This document shows, in pieces, positions 7,040-15,392 of a stretch of 34,981 nt of DNA. The position numbers and the translations under genes are program-made. Below the pieces are notes generated by a model. The model did not search any database and was not told the origin of the DNA. It saw nothing but the letters and a program-made list of their open reading frames with translations. Origin of the DNA: an uncultured Veillonella sp. GTDB taxonomy: Bacteria > Bacillota > Negativicutes > Veillonellales > Veillonellaceae. The stretch is taken from assembly GCA_900556785.1 (NCBI GenBank), contig USQK01000009.1:1-34981 (forward strand), in the 5' to 3' direction. Within the stretch, counting starts at the first letter, position 1, and every line of letters starts with the position of its first letter.

Positions 7040-8755
7040 ATGAAACTAAATAAATTATCTTTGTCTTTAGCAATTACATTGGCCCTTGGCTCTACATTCA
7101 GCATGGCTCACGCTGAAACAACTGCGACTCATATAAAATCCGAAGTATCTAATGTGGCTACTAGAGCTGAAGTTTCTGCTAAAGCGGATGAACACCGTGT
7201 TGATACATCTGTTAAAAACGATACTAAACGTATTGATACATCCGTAAAAAATGATGCTAAACATGGTAGCACAGTTGTAAAACGTGATGCAAAACATGCT
7301 GATGCATCTGCTAAAAACGCTGCTAAACGCACTGATACATCCGTAAAAAACGATGCTAAACGCGTTAACACTTCTGTAAAAAATGACGTTAAACGCATTG
7401 ATACTTCTGTAAAAAATGATGTAAAAGAAGATGCTGTAAAGGTAGAAGGTAAAAAAGCTGTAAAAGCTAAAGAAAACTTACCTGCTGGTATATACCCCGA
7501 CACAAAAGATAACTGGGCTCGCGATGCTATCCAAGCAATGACACAAGCCGGTTACCTTTCTGGTTATGCTGATAATACATTCAAACCTAGTGCACAAATT
7601 ACTCGTGAGCAAGCAGCTGCTATTTATGGCAAAGTGCTACAACACAACTTAAACGAACAAGAATTAGCGGAGATTGCAACAAAAGAATCCTCTACCTCCT
7701 ACTCTGACGTGGAAGCAGATCGTTGGTCTAGCTCTGCTATCAAATTAGTTAGTGCTGCAGGCGTAATGGAAGGCACATCTAAAACAGCTTTCACACCTAG
7801 CAAAACTATGGACCGCGAACAATTCGTAGCATCCGCAGCAAGCTTGGCTAAGAAATTAAATCTTTCCACACCTGTAAAAACAGAAAAAGTAACATTCAAA
7901 GACGAAGCTAGCATCTCCTCTGCTTACTTGGCAGATATCCAATACATGGCACAACGTGGCATCGTAGCATCTGGGGCAACTGAAAACTTTAACCCTAAAC
8001 AACCTGTAACAAGAGCACAAGCGGCAACAATCTTAAACCGCATGCTTAATGGTGCTGGTCTTGCAACACCAAAACATACTACAACTGAAGCTAAAGCTGA
8101 AACAGCTGTAAAAGAAGATGTAAAAAAAGCTGATACAGCAGCAGAAAAAGATGCATCTAAAGTAAGCAAAGATGCTAAAAAAGATGTAGCTAAAGCTGAC
8201 AAAGCCGTAAAAGCTGATGCAAAAAAAGTTGAAAAAGACGTAAAGGGCAATAAAAATACTGCAGTAGCTCAAAAAACTGAACCTACTCGCACAGTTCGTC
8301 CTGTTCGTCGCAGCACGTTAAAAGCACTTGATCAAAAACAACAAGCTGCTTTGGAAGATAAAGTATTCGCTGAATTGAATAAAACATACAAAACAGAAGA
8401 TGCTTTCCAAGATTACGGTGTAATGTACTGGCGTGACAATCAATTACACGTAGCATTGAAAACAGATAGCGATATTTCCACAGTTAAAGCAAACCTTGCA
8501 GCACGTGGTGATTCCACTGTAAATAACTACGTTGTAGTTGAACCATCCCAATACAGCCAAACTGAATACGATGCAATCGATGCGAACTTCCGCAACTATT
8601 ACAACAAAAACGAAAAAGCTGGTACAATTCTAGCTACATTCCCAGATGTAGAAAACAACCAACTTTACGCTGTTGTAACAACTGCATCTAAAGCAACTCA
8701 ACAAGGAATCTCAAAATTATTCGGTTCCAAAGTAAAAATGACAGTAAAACGCTAA
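7040..8755 (+). CDS. Exported SLH-domain protein with 11-residue helical repeats
   Basis: The start is ATG 7040, behind GAAAGGAG at 7024-7031. An upstream in-frame TTG at 7022 would precede this SD and is rejected. The 571-residue protein has a signal peptide (about 1-25, cleavage after AHA). Seven tandem 11-residue repeats follow (54-130, consensus xDTSVKNDAKR). Three SLH domains lie at about 151-200, 221-275 and 288-340, with ITREQ, MDREQ and VTRAQ motifs. A second Lys/Ala/Asp-rich stretch with 11-residue periodicity is at about 350-405, and a C-terminal domain spans about 455-571. SLH domains bind secondary polymers or polyamine-modified peptidoglycan in Negativicutes, so the protein is probably periplasmic and wall-attached. 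The repeats should form long amphipathic helices. The C-terminal domain resembles that of the next gene; its function is unknown. Confidence 0.9.
   Translation: MKLNKLSLSLAITLALGSTFSMAHAETTATHIKSEVSNVATRAEVSAKADEHRVDTSVKNDTKRIDTSVKNDAKHGSTVVKRDAKHADASAKNAAKRTDTSVKNDAKRVNTSVKNDVKRIDTSVKNDVKEDAVKVEGKKAVKAKENLPAGIYPDTKDNWARDAIQAMTQAGYLSGYADNTFKPSAQITREQAAAIYGKVLQHNLNEQELAEIATKESSTSYSDVEADRWSSSAIKLVSAAGVMEGTSKTAFTPSKTMDREQFVASAASLAKKLNLSTPVKTEKVTFKDEASISSAYLADIQYMAQRGIVASGATENFNPKQPVTRAQAATILNRMLNGAGLATPKHTTTEAKAETAVKEDVKKADTAAEKDASKVSKDAKKDVAKADKAVKADAKKVEKDVKGNKNTAVAQKTEPTRTVRPVRRSTLKALDQKQQAALEDKVFAELNKTYKTEDAFQDYGVMYWRDNQLHVALKTDSDISTVKANLAARGDSTVNNYVVVEPSQYSQTEYDAIDANFRNYYNKNEKAGTILATFPDVENNQLYAVVTTASKATQQGISKLFGSKVKMTVKR
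7199..7429 (+). repeat. Seven tandem 33-bp coding repeats (11 residues each)
   Basis: Seven in-frame units of exactly 33 bp encode residues 54-130 of the SLH protein. Each unit has the pattern hydrophobic-D-T-S-V-K-N-D-A-K-R/H. Units 3 and 4 are the most diverged. An 11-residue period fits three helical turns, as in apolipoprotein- or LEA-like amphipathic helices. The perfect phase suggests copy number could change by slippage or recombination. Confidence 0.9.
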
Positions 8756-8779
8756 TCGGCGTTCACTCAACTAGCCAAG

Positions 8780-8814
8780 GCAGCGTATACGCTTAGTATT
8801 ACGCTGCTTTGTTT
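8780..8814 (+). terminator. Intrinsic terminator after the first SLH gene
   Basis: An 8-bp stem (8780-8787 with 8800-8807, GCAGCGTA/TACGCTGC) is followed by TTTGTTT, 24 bases past the stop codon. Confidence 0.85.
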
Positions 8815-8844
8815 ATATCACTATGCATGCCTTATTATTCGCTA

Positions 8845-8850
8845 TATAAT
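8845..8850 (+). promoter_or_regulatory. Probable -10 box of the second SLH gene
   Basis: A perfect TATAAT lies 82 bases before the ATG and after the preceding terminator. No clear -35 is seen. Confidence 0.4.
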
Positions 8851-8931
8851 GAATATAGATTTTATTGTTGATGAAAGTTTATATTCTAGGCTATCGAGCC
8901 TTAGCCTTTACCATAATTAGGAAGGATTTTT

Positions 8932-10314
8932 ATGTACAAGAATACCCCTTACCCATTACGTGCCCTTGTTCTTGGCACATTATTAGCCGCAACAAGTTTC
9001 GGTTTTGCTTCTGCAAATACTACAACTCATGCTCCTGCCACTGCAGTAGCATCCACAAAGGTTGAAGCGCCTACAGTGGCCTCTACGCAAGCAGTTACTA
9101 TAAACACAGCTGCTCCTAATGTAGCAACAACTAAAGCAAAGGCTCATAAATTTGATGCCGCTAAAGCTGCTACACCTGTAGTTGTGAATACATCTATTGG
9201 TACGCCTCAAGACATTCAAAAAATTCGTGCCCACATTTTCTCCGATGTGCCTAGCAATTTTTGGGCTGCCAATTCTATCAGTACGGTAACAAAAGCAAAT
9301 CTAATGAAAGGTTATTCTGACGGTACATTCCGACCTAATCAACCTATGACTCGTGAAGAAGTAGCTGCCCTCTTCAACAACATCACTGATGATGGTACTG
9401 CAGCATTCTTATCTAGCAAATTTAAAGATATTACATCCGACCGTTGGTCCGCTCTCGCTATCGAATCCGTAGCGCGTAAAAACATCATCAGCGGTTATGG
9501 CGATAACACATACAAACCAGAAAAATATATGTCTCGCCAAGAATTTGCTGTAGTAGCAGACAACTACATTCACTACTTAGGATACACAACAGAAGATCCA
9601 ACAGCACTTGATAGTGTTGCTTATGGAGACCAAAAATTCGTAGCTCCTTGGGCTCAAGACGCAGTTCGTGAACTTGCATACCTTGGCTTCACAAACTACG
9701 CTCCTGGCACATTATTTAACCCTGAAAAATATGTAACTCGTGCTGAAGCAGCTGAGATTGCATACCGCATGACACAAACAGAGCAAGCACTTGCCTTCCA
9801 CAATACATTGTTCAAACAACAAGTAGAAAGCAAAACAGCTACTATTATCGACAAAACATTAGGCTATGGCAATGACTTCACTAAATTCCGTCAAGACGGT
9901 GCCCTCTTCTGGGATGGTGGAAAATTACATGCATCTTTAACAGATAAGAAAAAAGCAGAGGCTGTTGCTCATGCAATCTCTGAAACACAAGATCCTCAAC
10001 TTGAAAGTGCTCTTGTTGTATCTCAAGGCAAATTAAATCAAGCACAACTTGAAGATTACCAATCTGACGCTATTGATTTATACAAAGCAAAAGAGCCAAA
10101 AGGTAACATCATCTCCATCCGTCCTAACGACGACACAAGCGCTCTTATCATTACAGCTGACTCCGTTCAAAAGGACACTGTGAAAGCTTTCAAAAAGAAA
10201 TTCAAAAACAATGTAGTCGTAGAATTACCGCAACCTGAGACAGTAAAACCGGATGCAGCTATCCAATTCCCATTGCCTCCACGCGTAAACTACTACGACA
10301 CAACAAATAAATAA
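8932..10314 (+). CDS. Exported SLH-domain protein, paralogue of its upstream neighbour
   Basis: The 460-residue protein starts at ATG 8932 with TAGGAAGG just upstream. It has a signal peptide (about 1-28, ASA cleavage site) and an Ala/Thr/Val-rich low-complexity stretch (29-95). Three SLH domains lie at about 101-150, 163-215 and 230-282, with MTREE, MSRQE and VTRAE motifs. The C-terminal domain (about 315-435) aligns by eye with that of the preceding protein: a W-x-x-x-x-L-H start, a VV strand, a Y-x-x-x-E-x-x-G turn, and a closing F/K-rich strand. It ends in a Pro-rich tail. It lacks the 11-residue repeats. It is likely a wall-bound periplasmic protein; function is not known. It has its own promoter and terminators on both sides. 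Confidence 0.88.
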   Translation: MYKNTPYPLRALVLGTLLAATSFGFASANTTTHAPATAVASTKVEAPTVASTQAVTINTAAPNVATTKAKAHKFDAAKAATPVVVNTSIGTPQDIQKIRAHIFSDVPSNFWAANSISTVTKANLMKGYSDGTFRPNQPMTREEVAALFNNITDDGTAAFLSSKFKDITSDRWSALAIESVARKNIISGYGDNTYKPEKYMSRQEFAVVADNYIHYLGYTTEDPTALDSVAYGDQKFVAPWAQDAVRELAYLGFTNYAPGTLFNPEKYVTRAEAAEIAYRMTQTEQALAFHNTLFKQQVESKTATIIDKTLGYGNDFTKFRQDGALFWDGGKLHASLTDKKKAEAVAHAISETQDPQLESALVVSQGKLNQAQLEDYQSDAIDLYKAKEPKGNIISIRPNDDTSALIITADSVQKDTVKAFKKKFKNNVVVELPQPETVKPDAAIQFPLPPRVNYYDTTNK

Positions 10315-10332
10315 TTAAATAAGCTAAATGAT

Positions 10333-10360
10333 AAAAAGCCGTGTTCTTACACGGCTTTTT
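10333..10360 (+). terminator. Terminator of the second SLH gene
   Basis: A perfect 11-bp stem (10333-10343 with 10350-10360) has a 6-base loop and A5/T5 ends. It lies 19 bases past the stop and could act on both strands. Confidence 0.9.
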
Positions 10361-10411
10361 GTTGTATCTCCATCAAAATATATTATAAGACTATTATTAA
10401 ATCTATAATGC

Positions 10412-10445
10412 AAAAAAAGAACCGCCCCCGAAGGAGCGGTTCTTT
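10412..10445 (-). terminator. Terminator of the OPT-DUF3298 operon
   Basis: A 10-bp stem (10416-10425 with 10436-10445) is followed on the minus strand by T7 (10412-10418). It faces the terminator of the converging SLH gene. Confidence 0.9.
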
Positions 10446-10497
10446 CACAATTAAACAGCTGTTACTATACACACATAATCGAATTCACACGGTTCGA

Positions 10498-11340
10498 TTA
10501 TTTTTTTGTTACATCATTTTGGCGGTCACGTAAGTTACCAACTGGTACATATACGGTACCTGCACTGTGCATTGTATCCACGTCTTGTTGTAATACCATT
10601 ACAACAGAATAATCATCAGTTGTGTAGAATTCAGTAGGCATTTTGTCGATGTTTACTTCGCCGCCCAATTGATTCTTCACATCTTGATTATTCTCAATAG
10701 CATTCACTAATTCTTTTTTGTTAAGACCACCAAGGTCATACAAGGATAATTGACGACCTGTTGTAGTGTTGAATGTGAAGCCTTTTACATAGTTGACGCC
10801 ATTAGCATCTCGATCACGCATTGTATACGTATGAATCAATACACTGAAGATACCATTTTTGTCTGTTTTAACATCGTAGTACATAACTACATTTGTTTTA
10901 TCAGCGTCTTTGGCATTCATTTTTTCTACGTCATTTTGTACTTTAGCAACGTATTTTTTAATAGTATTATTGATTGCTTTTTCTACAATTGGACTAACAG
11001 ATTTAACTGTTGGGAACACTAGATCAAGATGATCTGTAGTGGATTCCACTGGAGATACAGCCACCTCTTTGCGGTCCATATAGCGGTCCGCATTAGGTGC
11101 TACTACTTCAACTGCATCGCGATCAACCTTAGATGCTACAGAGCGCAACGCACGGTTTTGCTCCGGTGTAGCAGTACTAGAGATACGGTATGTTAAATCG
11201 TTGCGATTTACTTTATTCGTATCAGCTTGAACTGTTTGCACTGTGGCAGTGTCTTTAGTTACAGGAATTTCGCTTGCTGCGAAAGATACTACTGGCAATG
11301 CAGCAGCCATCATGATGAGTACAGACTGTTTTAATTTCAT
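10498..11340 (-). CDS. Exported DUF3298/RsiV-like protein
   Basis: The 280-residue protein begins with a signal peptide (about 1-21, SFA-AS). The C-terminal two-thirds look like the DUF3298 fold found in RsiV and PdaC relatives: an HTYTM strand, a GFTFNTTTGRQLSLYDLG segment, then a FYTTDDYSVVM segment and a final VYVPVG strand. These domains often sit on the outer face of the membrane and, in RsiV, bind lysozyme; whether this one binds anything is unknown. There is no lipobox or membrane anchor beyond the signal. ATG follows AGAGGT and lies 11 bp after the stop of the OPT transporter gene, so the two are co-transcribed. Domain call is by eye. Confidence 0.7.
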   Translation of the reverse strand: MKLKQSVLIMMAAALPVVSFAASEIPVTKDTATVQTVQADTNKVNRNDLTYRISSTATPEQNRALRSVASKVDRDAVEVVAPNADRYMDRKEVAVSPVESTTDHLDLVFPTVKSVSPIVEKAINNTIKKYVAKVQNDVEKMNAKDADKTNVVMYYDVKTDKNGIFSVLIHTYTMRDRDANGVNYVKGFTFNTTTGRQLSLYDLGGLNKKELVNAIENNQDVKNQLGGEVNIDKMPTEFYTTDDYSVVMVLQQDVDTMHSAGTVYVPVGNLRDRQNDVTKK

Positions 11341-11351
11341 TGTTTAACCTC

Positions 11352-13433
11352 TTATTGTTGTTCTTGCTCAGCTTTCATTGCTAAAGCTTCTTCTTTATTG
11401 AATTTGTGAGTTACAACACGACGAACAAGGTATAAACCAGAGAAGATGAATGCAAGCAATCCTAACCATTGTGCTGTGCTTTCAAAATCAGGGCCTACTA
11501 ATTCAAGTGGAGATTCACCACCACCAGTTGTAACGGACAATACAATAATAACAGCTATGATTACACCAATCAAGCTTTCACCAACAATCAAACCAGAAGC
11601 GAAGAGAACGCCACGGCGGTTAGATTGTTCAACATCGTACTCAGCGAGTTCGCCAGCACGCATTTTAGCACGAGCTACTAGGTAACGGCCTACGAAATAG
11701 CTAATGAAAGAACCTAAGATAAGAGGTACTTCCAATGTTGGAGGTAAGTAAATACCCATACCAACTGCCAATGGAGGCAATGTTAAAGAAGCTGTTGTGC
11801 TCTTAAGAATCAAGTTAACGATGATTGCTACTACGCCAACACAAACGCCGATCAAGATGTAATCCCAATCCATGCTGGAACTGAAGATACCTTGAGCAAT
11901 TGTAGTCATCAAAGTTGCTTGTGGAGCGGATAATGCAGCATTAGGGTCCATTTCAGCACGTGGTAACGCACCTGTGAAGCCATATGCTTGGTAAAGCAAG
12001 TTAAGAACAGGAGCAATTGCAACTGCACCGGCTACGGAGCCAAGTAACAACGCAATTTGTTGACGCCAAGGTGTAGCACCAACGAGTTGACCTGTTTTCA
12101 AGTCTTGCAAGTTATCGTTAGAAATAGATGCAATCGCGATAACTACGGATGTCATGAAGATAGCCATAGCTGTAGCGAATTGTACGCCTGCTTCTGTAGC
12201 GAACAAGTTATTTTCAGAAGCGATGAAGTACACCACTAAAGAAGAAATAATAGTCGCCAAGATACCAATACCAGAGATTGGAGATGCAGATGTACCGATA
12301 AGGCCTGCCATGTAACCACATGCAGCAGCTACGAAGAAGCCGATTAGCAATGCTACGAGAACACCTACGATAACAAGTGTCCACATTAAGCCTGCGCTAA
12401 TAGGTACTGCAGATACGAAGTCCCAGAATGTAAGAACTAAGCCTAAAAGGATGATACCGAACACGATGATAACAGATTTTGTGCTCATATCTGTATCCAT
12501 GCGGTGCAATTCACGTTCTGCAGAACTGCTGTTCATGGATTTAACAGAAATTTTCATACCTTCGATGATAGGTTTGATCAATGTAATCAAAGTCCAAATC
12601 GCTGCGATACCGATAGCACCAGCACCGATGAAACGAACTTTAGATTTCCAAACAGCCATTGCAAACTTAGCAGTAGCACCGCCATCTGGAGCAAAGATAT
12701 TAGTGAAATAAGGTACAAAGCCAGCCCAAGCGATGAGTACACCAACTAGGATAGCGATACCAGAAGCGATACCGATAAGGTAACCAGCACCTAACAACGC
12801 TGTAGAGAAGCCCAATGGAATTTGAGTAATACCTTTGCTACCTACAGGAAGCCAGAAGCTCATGCTGTCCCCAAGAACTTTGAAGCCATTCGCACAAAGA
12901 CTGATAATACCAGCTACAAGACCACCGGATACGATATCTCCCATACCGGAGCTAGATTGAGGGCCTTGGCCACCATTGTGGGAACCAACCTTCAATATTT
13001 CTGCTGCTGCACGGCCTTCTGGATATGGTAGATCACTATTTACTACCATGGCACGACGTAATGGAATAGTGAATAACACACCAAGGGAACCACCGCATGC
13101 GCAGAGCAAGAATGTTTGCCAGAATGGGAAACCATTCCAATAACCAAGCATAAGTAGACCTGGCAAGATAAAGATAATTGCGGACAAAGTACCAGCTGCG
13201 GAAGCCTGTGTTTGTACCATGTTGTTTTCAAGAACGTTAGAATCCTTGAAGAAACGTAAAATTGCCATTGAAATAATGGCTGCCGGAATGGATGACGAGA
13301 ATGTCAAACCAACCTTCAAACCGAGATATACGTTAGATGCTGTAAAAATAACAGTAATCAATGCACCAAGTAGCATCCCACGCAACGTCAGTTCCGGCAG
13401 ATGAAGGTCATGGCTCGTAAAGTCATGTTTCAT
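11352..13433 (-). CDS. OPT-family oligopeptide transporter
   Basis: The 693-residue protein is strongly hydrophobic with roughly 14-16 membrane segments. The N-terminal ELTLRGMLLGALITVIFT followed by NVYLGLKVGLT is typical of the bacterial OPT (oligopeptide transporter, YSL-related) family, as are DLPYPEGRAAAEIL near residue 140 and the GLIGTSASPISGIGIL segment near 385. Members import peptides or metal chelates through the inner membrane with proton coupling. ATG is preceded by GAGGAGGT. It is the first gene of a two-gene operon with the exported DUF3298 protein. Substrate cannot be read from sequence; peptides are a reasonable guess for an organism that uses amino acids. Confidence 0.9.
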   Translation of the reverse strand: MKHDFTSHDLHLPELTLRGMLLGALITVIFTASNVYLGLKVGLTFSSSIPAAIISMAILRFFKDSNVLENNMVQTQASAAGTLSAIIFILPGLLMLGYWNGFPFWQTFLLCACGGSLGVLFTIPLRRAMVVNSDLPYPEGRAAAEILKVGSHNGGQGPQSSSGMGDIVSGGLVAGIISLCANGFKVLGDSMSFWLPVGSKGITQIPLGFSTALLGAGYLIGIASGIAILVGVLIAWAGFVPYFTNIFAPDGGATAKFAMAVWKSKVRFIGAGAIGIAAIWTLITLIKPIIEGMKISVKSMNSSSAERELHRMDTDMSTKSVIIVFGIILLGLVLTFWDFVSAVPISAGLMWTLVIVGVLVALLIGFFVAAACGYMAGLIGTSASPISGIGILATIISSLVVYFIASENNLFATEAGVQFATAMAIFMTSVVIAIASISNDNLQDLKTGQLVGATPWRQQIALLLGSVAGAVAIAPVLNLLYQAYGFTGALPRAEMDPNAALSAPQATLMTTIAQGIFSSSMDWDYILIGVCVGVVAIIVNLILKSTTASLTLPPLAVGMGIYLPPTLEVPLILGSFISYFVGRYLVARAKMRAGELAEYDVEQSNRRGVLFASGLIVGESLIGVIIAVIIVLSVTTGGGESPLELVGPDFESTAQWLGLLAFIFSGLYLVRRVVTHKFNKEEALAMKAEQEQQ

Positions 13434-13931
13434 AAGTACTTACCTCCTCTGTGAAATCATAAACTTAAAACAATATACTAAGCTACTTTCATTTTATCGT
13501 GTTAAAGCGATGATTTCAATATATATGCGATATTTATAATGTATACATATAAAAGATTATAAATTTAGCTTTCTCCAACAGATATCTTAAAAGGTCTATT
13601 CTGTACCCTAAACACTTTATTAGGCGTGGTAGCCCTCCAAAAGCCTCCAAAGCCACCTACCCCGCTTCGTGGGGCCGCTAAGTCATTTTTTGGCTATCGT
13701 CTTCTCCCTCTCAAATCAGCATTATATAAAACATATATACAAATTAAATATAAATCATCACATATATATTGTAAGGAAGAGATAGGTGTATATGCGCATT
13801 ATGCATATACACCTATCAATTATATGAAAATAGAAATCATTCTCTTTTATTCTGTACAAATATACAGGATTTTATATAATTAAAGTACCGACAATAGAGT
13901 CGGCATGTCTTTTAAGGAGGTTGTAAACATT
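13434..13931. other. Divergent intergenic region with leader of fumC
   Basis: About 500 bp separate the OPT gene and fumC. A GC-rich patch (13624-13694) has a small hairpin (13660-13674) and a flanking GCCA/TGGC pair, looking like a decayed terminator or repeat. A 15-bp inverted repeat lies at 13781-13817. A TATAAT box is at 13875-13880. A 5-bp hairpin (13888-13892 with 13899-13903) would sit at the very 5' end of the fumC mRNA. An 85-codon ORF across the region lacks an SD and is not credible. Confidence 0.65.
13781..13817. repeat. Perfect 15-bp inverted repeat upstream of fumC
   Basis: Positions 13781-13795 (GATAGGTGTATATGC) are the exact reverse complement of 13803-13817, with a 7-base spacer. 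No T-run follows on either strand, so it is not a simple terminator. It lies about 60 bp upstream of the putative -10 of fumC and could be an operator. Confidence 0.8.
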
Positions 13932-15287
13932 ATGGAAACAAGAATTGAATACGATTCAATGGGACCAGTCGAAGTCGACGCTAGACGAATTTACGGACCT
14001 CAAACGCAACGCTCGTTCAATAACTTTAAGATCGGTGACCACCGCATCCCTATTGAACAAATCAAAGCGCTTGCGCTTGTAAAAAAAGCATGTGCTTTAA
14101 CCAATGCAAAATGTGGCGCAGTAACTGAGGAAAAATCGAAACTCATCGCTCAAGTAGTAGATGAGATCGTGGACGGCAAATGGGATGATGAATTTCCATT
14201 AACAGTATTCCAAACAGGTTCTGGCACACAAACTAATATGAATGTGAACGAAGTAATCGCTCACCGGGCTAAACAGTTAGATGAAAGCAACCCGCTCCAT
14301 CCTAACGACGATGTAAACCGCGGCCAAAGTACAAACGATACATTCCCTACGGCAATGCATATCTGCGCATACTTTGAAATTACAAAACGCGTCATCCCTG
14401 CATTAGACAGCCTTATCGCATCCTTCGAGAAATTGCAAGAAAAAGGTAAAGGCTTGCAAAAAGTTGGTCGTACACACCTACAAGATGCTACTTTCATCAT
14501 GGTAGACCAAGAAATTAGCGCCTTTGTGGACGGCTTAAAAACTGCAAAAACTATGCTCCTTCAAAACGCTGACTACCTACTCGACGTAGCCCTTGGCGGC
14601 ACTGCGGTCGGCACAGGTGTAAACACGCCTAAAGGCTATCTAGACGTTATGGAAACTGTATTGCCAGAGGTAACAGGTGCTCCATTCCGCGTGAAAAACA
14701 ACAAATTCCAAGGACTCGCTCTTAAAGATGCGTTCATGATGGCTCACGGTGCACTTAACACATTGGCTACAACACTGTTCAAAATCGCTAACGACGTTCG
14801 CTTCTTAGGCTCTGGCCCTCGTTGCGGTTACGGCGAATGGCATCTACCTGAAAACGAACCGGGCTCCTCCATCATGCCAGGCAAGGTAAATCCTACACAA
14901 TGTGAAGCCTTGACCATGGTATGCGCCCAAGTATTTGGTCATAATACAACTATGACACTCTGTGCAGGCAGCGGTGCATTCCAATTGAACGTATACATGC
15001 CTATCATGATCTATGATTTTGTTGAAAGCTGTCGCCTCCTCGCAGATGCAATGAATTCTTTCACAACACACTGCATCGACGGTGTCGAATTCGTACCTGA
15101 AAAACTCAACTTCTTTGTAGAACAATCCCTTATGATCGCTACATCCTTAACACCATACATTGGCTATGATAAGAGTGCTAAAGTTGTAAAAGAAGCGTAC
15201 AAACGCGGTTGCTCTATTAAAGAAATCATCTTGGAAGAAAAACTCATGACCGAAGACGAATTTGCCGAAGCAGTTCGCATGAAATAA
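13932..15287 (+). CDS. fumC: Class II fumarate hydratase
   Basis: The start is ATG 13932, eleven bases after AAGGAGG (13914-13920); an earlier in-frame ATG at 13905 precedes this SD and is rejected. The product is 451 residues. The fumarase/aspartase signature GSSIMPGKVN lies at about 311-320, and the following NPTQCEA distinguishes fumarase from aspartase (which has PAKVNPV). Other family motifs are TGSGTQTNMNVNEVI and STNDTFPTAMH. The enzyme interconverts fumarate and malate in the cytoplasm without an iron-sulfur cluster. In a lactate fermenter it serves the reductive malate-fumarate-succinate branch to propionate. It is monocistronic, with a strong terminator. Confidence 0.95.
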   Translation: METRIEYDSMGPVEVDARRIYGPQTQRSFNNFKIGDHRIPIEQIKALALVKKACALTNAKCGAVTEEKSKLIAQVVDEIVDGKWDDEFPLTVFQTGSGTQTNMNVNEVIAHRAKQLDESNPLHPNDDVNRGQSTNDTFPTAMHICAYFEITKRVIPALDSLIASFEKLQEKGKGLQKVGRTHLQDATFIMVDQEISAFVDGLKTAKTMLLQNADYLLDVALGGTAVGTGVNTPKGYLDVMETVLPEVTGAPFRVKNNKFQGLALKDAFMMAHGALNTLATTLFKIANDVRFLGSGPRCGYGEWHLPENEPGSSIMPGKVNPTQCEALTMVCAQVFGHNTTMTLCAGSGAFQLNVYMPIMIYDFVESCRLLADAMNSFTTHCIDGVEFVPEKLNFFVEQSLMIATSLTPYIGYDKSAKVVKEAYKRGCSIKEIILEEKLMTEDEFAEAVRMK

Positions 15288-15344
15288 AATCTCTCTCATC
15301 TCTATGACATATATGTAACATTCTCTCATACCTCAAATGAACGG

Positions 15345-15382
15345 AGAAAGCCTCGATACATTGATATGTATCGGGGCTTTCT
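15345..15382. terminator. Bidirectional terminator after fumC
   Basis: A 16-bp stem (15345-15360 with 15367-15382, one G-U pair) has a 6-base loop. It sits between the fumC stop and the converging small membrane-protein gene and can serve both. Confidence 0.9.
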
Positions 15383-15392
15383 ATCTTTAATC

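Noticed and set aside
7199..7429. Regular 33-bp repeats as a CRISPR array
   Set aside because: The units are contiguous without spacers, in frame with a protein, and no cas genes are present.
7067..8272. Several Phe/Ser/Cys-rich reading frames opposite the first SLH gene
   Set aside because: They mirror its Lys/Asp/Ala repeats and lack ribosome binding sites. The sense frame has a signal peptide and three SLH domains.
13626..13883. 85-codon ORF upstream of fumC
   Set aside because: No ribosome binding site, low-complexity start across a GC-rich hairpin, and overlap with the 15-bp dyad and promoter.
13905..13931. Upstream ATG for fumC
   Set aside because: The AAGGAGG lies after this ATG and is correctly spaced for ATG 13932, after which the protein resembles fumarase from its first residues.
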